Assembly (NCBI GenBank): GCA_964549765.1
Contig: CAZJWR010000100.1
Location: forward strand, 1-9,790
DNA: 9,790 nt
Direction: 5' to 3'
From: CAZJWR01 sp964549765
Lineage (GTDB): Bacteria; Zixibacteria; MSB-5A5; GN15; JAAZOE01
Shown: positions 1-5,876 of the stretch, piece after piece
How positions within the stretch are numbered: position 1 is the first letter of the stretch
Layout: every line of letters starts with the position of its first letter
Position numbers and translations under genes: made by a program
The notes under the pieces: generated by a model
Database searches by the model: none
What the model saw: the letters and a program-made list of their open reading frames with translations, nothing else
What the model was told of the DNA's origin: nothing

Positions 1-109
1 AGTTCCACGTTGACTCCATGAGCCGAAATCGAGATATTATCCCCACGATAACGAATGTATCGAGAAATATATGGGATGCCTGATTGCATCCAACCGAATA
101 GAGCCGCGT

Positions 110-137
110 GTCATTCCCGCAAAAGCGGGAATCCATG
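110..137. repeat. Palindromic intergenic repeat, copy A
   Basis: A short inverted repeat. ATTCCCGC (113-120) and GCGGGAAT (125-132) form a perfect 8-bp stem around an AAAA loop, flanked by GTC on the left and CCATG on the right. The form GTCATTCCCGC...GCGGGAATCCA is a familiar dispersed intergenic element in many bacterial genomes (established knowledge). No T-tract follows, so it is not a canonical intrinsic terminator. It lies about 95 bp upstream of the flavoprotein gene. Confidence 0.7.
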
Positions 138-141
138 ATTT

Positions 142-180
142 GTCATTGCGAGCCCGCTTTGCGGGCGAAGCAATCCATGG
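142..180. repeat. Palindromic intergenic repeat, copy B
   Basis: A second inverted repeat four bases after copy A. The inner stem is GCCCGC (152-157) with GCGGGC (161-166) around a TTT loop. The outer stem is ATTGC (145-149) with GCAAT (170-174), and short unpaired purines lie between the stems. It begins GTCATT and ends AATCCATG, exactly as copy A does, so the two share termini but differ in the core. The form resembles the widespread 'GTCATTGCGAG...GAAGCAATCC' repeat class. It carries no coding capacity and ends 36 bp before the ribosome-binding site of the next gene. Confidence 0.7.
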
Positions 181-216
181 GCACTGAAGGCGATCTGTTT
201 CAACATGCCCTGAAAC

Positions 217-222
217 GGAAGG
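217..222 (+). promoter_or_regulatory. Shine-Dalgarno for a TTG start
   Basis: GGAAGG lies 7 nt before the TTG at 230. It is the reason for choosing that TTG over the in-frame GTG (245) or ATG (248), both of which would begin right at the dinucleotide-binding motif. Confidence 0.6.
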
Positions 223-229
223 ATACGGA

Positions 230-1471
230 TTGGCGAAGCGTCGAGTGATGGTAATCGGCGGCGGGCCCGCCGGGTTGATGGCGGCGGGTCAGGCGGCGAT
301 GATGGGCGTGGATACGCTTCTCCTCGAAAAGAAGCCCCGTCCGGGCATCAAACTCCGCATTACCGGCAAGGGGCGATGCAATCTGACCAACATCGCGCCG
401 TTGAACGATTTCATCGACCATTTCGGCAAGAACGGCCGCTTCCTCCGCCAGGCATTCAATCAATTCTTTTCCGCCGAGCTCGTCGCGTTTCTGGGGGAGA
501 TGGGCGTCGATATTGTCACCGAACGTGGCGGCCGGGTATTTTCTGCCGATGAGGACGCCGCGGCCGTGGCCGAAGCACTTGTTCGATGGGTCAAACAACA
601 GGGCGTGACGATTAAATCGAATTCTCCTGTGGATCGATTGCTGATAAAGGATAAACATATTCACGGCGCTCATGTGGGCGGCCAAGATATCATGGCTGAC
701 GCGGTGATCGTCGCCACCGGCGGCGCCTCCTACCCGGCCACCGGATCGACCGGCGACGGCTACCGATTGGCCGCATCGGTCGGCCACGCCGTCATTCCGA
801 TCCGCCCGGCTTTGGTTCCGCTGGAGACGGCCGGTAACGCCGCGCCCCGATTGCAGGGACTGAGCCTTCGCAATGTCAAGGCGAACGTATATATCGACGG
901 CAAAAAACGCCATGATGCCATGGGCGAAATGCTTTTCACGCATTACGGCGTCTCGGGTCCCATTATTCTCACGCTCAGCGGCCACATAGTCGATGCGTTG
1001 GATGCCAAAAAGAAGGTTGCCATCTCCATCGATCTCAAACCGGCCCTCGATGATGCCAAACTTGACGCGCGGCTCCTCCGCGATCTCAGAGACCAGGGGA
1101 AAAAGCAGTTTCATACCCTGCTCAAAGGTCTCCTGCCGAGTAAACTCATCCCCGTCTGCTGCGACCTGACCGGGATTCCGCCCGACAAAATCGGCCATCA
1201 GATCAGCGCCGAGGAACGCCGCCGCCTGCGGCTGTGGCTCAAGAATTTTCGCCTCGATGTCACCGGTCATCGTTCGTTTGCCGAAGCGATTGTCACCGCC
1301 GGGGGCGTCGATACCCGCGAGATCGATCCCCGCACCATGCAATCGAGGCTGCTTTCGGGTTTGTATTTCGCAGGCGAGGTGATCGATGTCAACGGCGATA
1401 CCGGCGGCTATAATCTGCAGGCAGCTTTCTCAACCGGATGGCTGGCCGGTAAGTCGGCTGCCCGAAAGTAA
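230..1471 (+). CDS. HI0933/BaiN-type NAD(P)/FAD-dependent oxidoreductase
   Basis: A 413-residue flavoprotein of the HI0933-like family (also named YhiN or BaiN/RdsA). Members bind FAD through an N-terminal Rossmann fold; the physiological substrate is unknown for most, and the bile-acid role of BaiN should not be transferred here. Visible motifs: the dinucleotide-binding GGGPAG at residues 10-15, an acidic residue (E33) at the end of the second strand, the family signature around residues 44-54 (ITGKGRCNLTN), and a central TGGASYPATGSTGDGY. The C-terminal block runs from AIVTAGGVD through GLYFAGEVIDV to GDTGGYNLQAAFSTGW, which closes the FAD site. Length matches the family's usual 390-420 residues and both ends are intact. 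The start is TTG with a good ribosome-binding site. No signal peptide is seen, so it is cytoplasmic. It is followed by 172 bp before the peptidase gene and is probably a separate unit. Family is confident; reaction unknown. Confidence 0.93.
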   Translation: MAKRRVMVIGGGPAGLMAAGQAAMMGVDTLLLEKKPRPGIKLRITGKGRCNLTNIAPLNDFIDHFGKNGRFLRQAFNQFFSAELVAFLGEMGVDIVTERGGRVFSADEDAAAVAEALVRWVKQQGVTIKSNSPVDRLLIKDKHIHGAHVGGQDIMADAVIVATGGASYPATGSTGDGYRLAASVGHAVIPIRPALVPLETAGNAAPRLQGLSLRNVKANVYIDGKKRHDAMGEMLFTHYGVSGPIILTLSGHIVDALDAKKKVAISIDLKPALDDAKLDARLLRDLRDQGKKQFHTLLKGLLPSKLIPVCCDLTGIPPDKIGHQISAEERRRLRLWLKNFRLDVTGHRSFAEAIVTAGGVDTREIDPRTMQSRLLSGLYFAGEVIDVNGDTGGYNLQAAFSTGWLAGKSAARK

Positions 1472-1643
1472 CGCTGGTCCCGAATTCGGCGCAAATAATC
1501 TTTCAAAAATTCGAATTTGATGCTACATTACAGCGGAAGAGCTTGCTGGAATAACCCGCAGGCGATTTTCGATTTGCCGCTGCTATTACGATTCATACCG
1601 AAACTACCGCGGGTGGCTACGGGCGGCATGTAAGGAGTCAATA

Positions 1644-4535
1644 ATGCTGATCGGCAAACCTCGTGATGCGCGCGCATCATATGAAAGCCTGATTTTGCTG
1701 CCGGTGACGGCCCTGATTGTTTCCTTTCTTGTCGTTTCTGCGACGGGAAAGTCGCTGACGGCCGTTCATGCCAACTACGCTTTCGACCCACCGGGTATTC
1801 ATTCGGTCAAAATCGACGGCCGGGTGTTCGATCAGATCGACCTGCCGGGAGCGCCCAATTCAGGACAGATCGGCCATCCCGCCCTGCCGTCCCATGCGGC
1901 CAAAATGATTCTCCCCTATGGCACGGAAGTCGACAAGATCGATATCATCTGCGGGGAACGGGTATTTCTGGGGAGCGGATATTTCATCGAACCCGTCGGG
2001 CAGCCCTTTCCGCTTTCCATATCACCGGCCGAGTTGCCTCCGTTGGCTGCCGATCCGACCGTCTATTCATCGGAGAAAATCTACCCCACCGACAAGTACC
2101 GGATGACAGGAACGCAGATTTTTCGCGGTTATCCGGTGCTGATTCTGCAATTGTTCCCGGTTGAGTATGTACCCGCATCGGGCGACCTATACTATTTTCC
2201 GAATATAACCGTGCGGGTTGAATGCCGGAATGCCGACAAATCATATCCGCTGCTCCGTCAGGCAAATGCCGACAAGGACGAAATTTCAGGCTGGGTGGAC
2301 AACCCGTCCGATGTCGCCACGTATATCGGCGAGGGCGCTCCGGCGGCGAGAGGCTATGACATGCTTATCATAACGACGTCCGCGCTGGCGGGCGCTTTTC
2401 AGCCGCTCAAGGACTACCATGATACCACCGGCGTCATCACCGAAATTCATACCCTGAACGAAATCGGTGCCTCCGACCCTCATTCCATTCGCGAATTCAT
2501 CCGTCAGGAATATTTGACCGGCGGTATCCAATACGTCATCATCGGCGGTGATGACGATCTGATCCCGGCGCTGGATATGTACGTGGTCTCTTGGGATAGG
2601 CCGGACGCGGTCATCGAATACGATCTGCCGGGCGATATCTATTTTTCATGCCTTGATGGAACATACAATTACGACGGCGATTCGCGTTGGGGCGAGCCAA
2701 CCGATGGCGAGGGAGGCGGCGATATCGATCTGCTGGCGGATGTACACGTCGGACGCTTCTGTGCAAATTCCGTTTCGGAAGTCACGAATCTGGTAAACAA
2801 AACCCTGGCGTATGTGAGCAGTAATGACCGGTCTCTGCAAAACGTTCTTGTGGCCGGCGAGCAACTGCGATTCGGCGGCCTTGGTGAATACGGCGGCTAT
2901 GCCATGGATGAGATGTTTGACTATTCCGACGCCCACGGCTACCTGACGTTCGGTTTCCCGACGAGTGAATATGATCTCGAAAAACTCTATGACCTGTTGG
3001 CCACCCCGTCAAATTATTGGCCGCCCAGTGCGATGATTAGCCGCATCAATTCCGGTCTCCATATTATCGACCATTTGGGGCATAGCGGCCCCGGATACGC
3101 CATGCGCACGGATACATCCATGCTGCGCCAGCAACTTACCAATACCCAGTATTTCTTCGTCTACGCAGAGGGTTGTAGCGCCGGCGAGTTCGATCGAACC
3201 GATTGCTGGGCGGAGTATATGACGACGAAACTCGCGCACGGCGCCTTCGGCTGCATCGCCAACTCTCGCCTGGGTCTGGGTTCGCGCAGCACCGCCCATC
3301 CGGTGCATGTATTCGACCGCGAATTCTGGGATGCCGTCTATCGAGGCGAGGAGGGCAAGCCGCAGATTGGCCGCGCTCTTTCCGACGCCCGGGCCGATCA
3401 TATATATCATATCAATGACCCCGGCATCCGCTGGAATTATTATGAACTCACTCTCTTCGGCGATCCCGCCGTGGCGATCAAATCGGTTAACAGCGTCGCG
3501 ATAAGTTTTCCCGGTGGTTTGCCGGAACGGATCTCGCCGATGTCGGAAACGACGTTCGATGTTTTGACCACCGCCGTCGGAGAAGGTTTGCCCCTGTCCG
3601 GAAGCGCCCGCTTGCATTATGCGATAGACGATGCCGCGATGGATGTGGTCGACATGAGCGAAACGTCGCTGAACCTCTATCAGGCGGCGCTGCCGCCGAT
3701 AGATTGCGGGCAAACCATCAATTTCTACGCAAGCGTTCAGGATACCGCCGGTGAGGTTTATTACGCGCCGGATACGCTTCTCCCGGCGCAGCTTTCGCCG
3801 GTATCCGATAGCGTTATCCTGTTTGAGGACGATTTTGAAACGGATATGGGATGGGTCATTTCCGGCGGTTTATGGGCCCGAGGCGCGCCGACCGGTCAGG
3901 GCGGGACGGAGCTGCAATACCCGGTTCCCGACCCGGCCGAGGGATGCAAGGGCACGAATGTCATGGGCTACAATCTGGATGGCGATTACGAAAACAACCT
4001 TTCGGCGGCCCACGTCACCAGTCCGGTCGTTGATTGCTCGGGAGCGGACGACGTGCGCCTGAAATTCTGCCGCTGGCTGGGCGTCGAACAACCGATTTAC
4101 GACAAGGCGAGCGTTTCTGTCAGCATCGATGGCAGCAATTGGACACAGGTGTGGGAAAACCCCGCAACCATCGCCGATCTTGATTGGAACGAGATGGAAT
4201 ATAATATCTCCGATATCGCCGCCGGTCAGGCGACGGTCTATTTGCGCTGGACGATGGGCCCGACCGACGGCGGATTGCGCTATAACGGCTGGAATATCGA
4301 CGATGTCCGCGTGCTGTCGTACGTCTGCGAATCGGTCGCCTATGGCGATGCCAATGCTGACGGCGATATCAACGTCGCCGACGCCGTGTTTATAGTTGCC
4401 TATGTATTCAAAGGCGGCCCCGCGCCGGAACCGCCCTACGGAGGAGACGCCGATTGCGATGGAGCCGTCAACGTCGCCGACGCCGTTTATTTGATAAATT
4501 TTGTCTTCAAAGGCGGGCTCGCCCCGGGATGCTGA
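1644..4535 (+). CDS. Secreted C25 (gingipain-like) cysteine peptidase with dockerin
   Basis: A 963-residue exported protein. ATG follows AAGGAG by 6 nt. Residues 1-43 look like a signal peptide with a long N-region, a hydrophobic core (about 16-33) and likely cleavage after VHA (43). Residues about 44-225 resemble the C25 propeptide. Residues about 235-615 resemble the C25 catalytic domain: YDMLIITT opening strand, YVIIGGDDDLIPA (297-309), candidate catalytic His480 in DHLGHSGPG and Cys511 in YAEGCSAGEF. The His-Cys spacing of 31 is close to gingipain R. The domain closes with YYELTLFGDPAVAI (599-612). A beta-rich Ig-like stretch (about 616-715) follows, then a jelly-roll/MAM-like module (about 727-893; DDFETDMGW at the start, GWNIDDVRV at the end), then a two-repeat dockerin (901-958). 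C25 enzymes cleave peptide bonds by a Cys nucleophile; specificity here cannot be read. GHS replaces the usual GHG. A weak upstream promoter is possible (TACATT at 1524-1529), not convincing. Confidence 0.88.
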   Translation: MLIGKPRDARASYESLILLPVTALIVSFLVVSATGKSLTAVHANYAFDPPGIHSVKIDGRVFDQIDLPGAPNSGQIGHPALPSHAAKMILPYGTEVDKIDIICGERVFLGSGYFIEPVGQPFPLSISPAELPPLAADPTVYSSEKIYPTDKYRMTGTQIFRGYPVLILQLFPVEYVPASGDLYYFPNITVRVECRNADKSYPLLRQANADKDEISGWVDNPSDVATYIGEGAPAARGYDMLIITTSALAGAFQPLKDYHDTTGVITEIHTLNEIGASDPHSIREFIRQEYLTGGIQYVIIGGDDDLIPALDMYVVSWDRPDAVIEYDLPGDIYFSCLDGTYNYDGDSRWGEPTDGEGGGDIDLLADVHVGRFCANSVSEVTNLVNKTLAYVSSNDRSLQNVLVAGEQLRFGGLGEYGGYAMDEMFDYSDAHGYLTFGFPTSEYDLEKLYDLLATPSNYWPPSAMISRINSGLHIIDHLGHSGPGYAMRTDTSMLRQQLTNTQYFFVYAEGCSAGEFDRTDCWAEYMTTKLAHGAFGCIANSRLGLGSRSTAHPVHVFDREFWDAVYRGEEGKPQIGRALSDARADHIYHINDPGIRWNYYELTLFGDPAVAIKSVNSVAISFPGGLPERISPMSETTFDVLTTAVGEGLPLSGSARLHYAIDDAAMDVVDMSETSLNLYQAALPPIDCGQTINFYASVQDTAGEVYYAPDTLLPAQLSPVSDSVILFEDDFETDMGWVISGGLWARGAPTGQGGTELQYPVPDPAEGCKGTNVMGYNLDGDYENNLSAAHVTSPVVDCSGADDVRLKFCRWLGVEQPIYDKASVSVSIDGSNWTQVWENPATIADLDWNEMEYNISDIAAGQATVYLRWTMGPTDGGLRYNGWNIDDVRVLSYVCESVAYGDANADGDINVADAVFIVAYVFKGGPAPEPPYGGDADCDGAVNVADAVYLINFVFKGGLAPGC
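4344..4517 (+). repeat. Tandem dockerin repeats inside the peptidase gene
   Basis: Two in-register 99-nt units encode the calcium-loop repeats of the dockerin. Repeat 1 ligands are D902, N904, D906, N910 and D913; repeat 2 ligands are D935, D937, D939, N943 and D946. This is the D-x-N/D-x-D-G-x-x-N-x-x-D pattern followed by a helix ending VFKGG. A 19-nt stretch is identical in both (4369-4387 and 4468-4486), exactly 99 nt apart, which points to a tandem duplication. Dockerins bind cohesins or act as calcium-stabilised tails; no cohesin is in the window. Confidence 0.8.
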
Positions 4536-4577
4536 CGCCAGTCGGGGCTTAACATGATATGGTTATGGAATACGCTC

Positions 4578-4599
4578 GATTACCCGCCGCCGGGTGATC
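4578..4599. terminator. Hairpin between convergent genes, possible shared terminator
   Basis: GATTACCCG (4578-4586) and CGGGTGATC (4591-4599) form a 9-bp stem with one G-T pair and a CCGC loop. It sits midway in the 76-bp gap between the stop codons of the plus-strand peptidase and the minus-strand hydrolase. Neither side has a clear T-tract, so termination may be weak or factor-dependent. Confidence 0.4.
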
Positions 4600-4611
4600 C
4601 CTGCCGTCACG

Positions 4612-5796
4612 TCACGGTTTCATCTCGATCAATACTTCGGGATACTGCGGATCAGGACCGTCAAGGAGCGAACCATACCCGTCATTCAGATGCCTATCGA
4701 AAAACGAACGCACATACTCGCGCGTGATATCCACCATCCGCGCCCCGTCGATAGCACCCATCAAGTCGCTCGTCGGGAATAGAATGGAATAATCACTGAA
4801 ATTCAGATGATCCGAATTTGCGACCACGACCGCGTACCCGGTGTCGGTCACGTGCTGAAGAAAATACGGCCCGTAATTTCGATAGCGTTCGCTGTTAAGG
4901 AACATAAACGGCGCGGAAATCGTCGAATCGATGACATCGCCGTATAACCCGCCGTCGATGTCGATCCCTGCCCGGCAGCGGTAATCCCGGGCGCATGCCA
5001 GCGCCGAGGCGATGCCGCCCAGCGACCAGCCGAAGACACCGATGCGGCCAGTGTCGAGGCGGCCCCGGAAGATCCCCGACGTACGATTCATCTGCGCCAC
5101 ATGATCCATAAACGATTGGATATCATCGGCCCAAAGACGAATGCTTTCAAACATAAGCGACGGCAGAAGACTGCTCCATTCCCGGAAGAGGCGGTCCTGA
5201 TCATCGGACGATGTGAGTGACGGGCGTTCATTGAACAGCCTTCTGGCCTTCGGCTGCTGCGATTCATTAAGCCGTTTTTGTATCTCGGGATCGTCGGGAT
5301 TGAGCACGCCGTGATGAAAATCGGGATACGTCCAGAACATCGCCTCGTAATGATGCGCGATGCTGAACACAACATACCCATGGCTGGCCAGGTCTTCCAT
5401 GAGGCTCGTAAAATGCTCGGGATACTGGCCCCAGCCGTGCGAGAAGATCAAGACCGGGACCTGTCGCAGAGAATCCACGAATGGCACCCGCCACATCGAA
5501 TAGGTCATGATGTAATTGAACGATTCGGGCAGGCCGAAATGCTCGCCGATGGATCCCAGATTCGGAATATACGGCGCCGCCTGAAATTCTTTCCCCAGAT
5601 CCGCCGGATACCATACCCGTGCCGTGATCTCGCGGTAATCGGCGGTATCATCGGTGAACGGTTCGGATCGTGAGCTATCGACGTAGACGAGGTAGGTCGT
5701 CCCGACGGCATACGGCCCCGTCGGCAGCGGCAAATCCTGGGCGGCGAGATGGCCGCATAGCATGATCATGGCCGTCAAAAGCATATACCTGATCAT
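4612..5796 (-). CDS. Secreted PAF-acetylhydrolase-like lipase/esterase
   Basis: A 394-residue alpha/beta-hydrolase. The open frame continues further upstream, but ATG at 5796 is chosen because AAAGGGA precedes it by about 6 nt, a signal peptide follows directly, and the extra upstream residues lie antisense-like over the neighbouring gene. Residues 1-19 are a signal peptide, with likely cleavage after LAA; Cys14 does not fit a lipobox. The oxyanion motif FSHGWG is at 118-123. The nucleophile elbow is GWSLGG with Ser258, and Asp281 (IDIDGG) and His330 (SDHLNFSD) complete the triad. The Ser-Asp spacing of 23 matches human plasma PAF acetylhydrolase (Ser273, Asp296), and the His-x-x-F-S-D context also matches that family. 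It probably hydrolyses a short or oxidised acyl ester, perhaps of a phospholipid, outside the cytoplasm; substrate is inferred only. It is 80 bp downstream of the fusion gene on the same strand with no clear own promoter, so it may be the last gene of that unit. Confidence 0.87.
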   Translation of the reverse strand: MIRYMLLTAMIMLCGHLAAQDLPLPTGPYAVGTTYLVYVDSSRSEPFTDDTADYREITARVWYPADLGKEFQAAPYIPNLGSIGEHFGLPESFNYIMTYSMWRVPFVDSLRQVPVLIFSHGWGQYPEHFTSLMEDLASHGYVVFSIAHHYEAMFWTYPDFHHGVLNPDDPEIQKRLNESQQPKARRLFNERPSLTSSDDQDRLFREWSSLLPSLMFESIRLWADDIQSFMDHVAQMNRTSGIFRGRLDTGRIGVFGWSLGGIASALACARDYRCRAGIDIDGGLYGDVIDSTISAPFMFLNSERYRNYGPYFLQHVTDTGYAVVVANSDHLNFSDYSILFPTSDLMGAIDGARMVDITREYVRSFFDRHLNDGYGSLLDGPDPQYPEVLIEMKP

Positions 5797-5876
5797 ATAA
5801 TTCCCTTTATCAGGAGATGCATAATCTTCACTTGAAATGAGCCCATACTCCGCCTGTCGAACCGCCGGGTATCGGG

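Noticed and set aside
10..40. TTGACT...TATTAT as a promoter for the flavoprotein gene
   Set aside because: The spacer is 19 nt and the site is about 190 bp upstream with two hairpin repeats in between. It is too weak to list.
200..1342. A 380-codon minus-strand open frame lying antisense to the flavoprotein
   Set aside because: The plus strand encodes a full HI0933 family protein with every family motif. The antisense translation has no recognisable domain and is a by-product of GC-rich codons.
1501..1529. TTTCAA-17-TACATT as a promoter for the peptidase, with palindrome AAATTCGAATTT (1507-1518)
   Set aside because: The -35 box matches only three of six bases. The palindrome is AT-rich and may be chance. 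It is noted under the peptidase entry only as a possibility.
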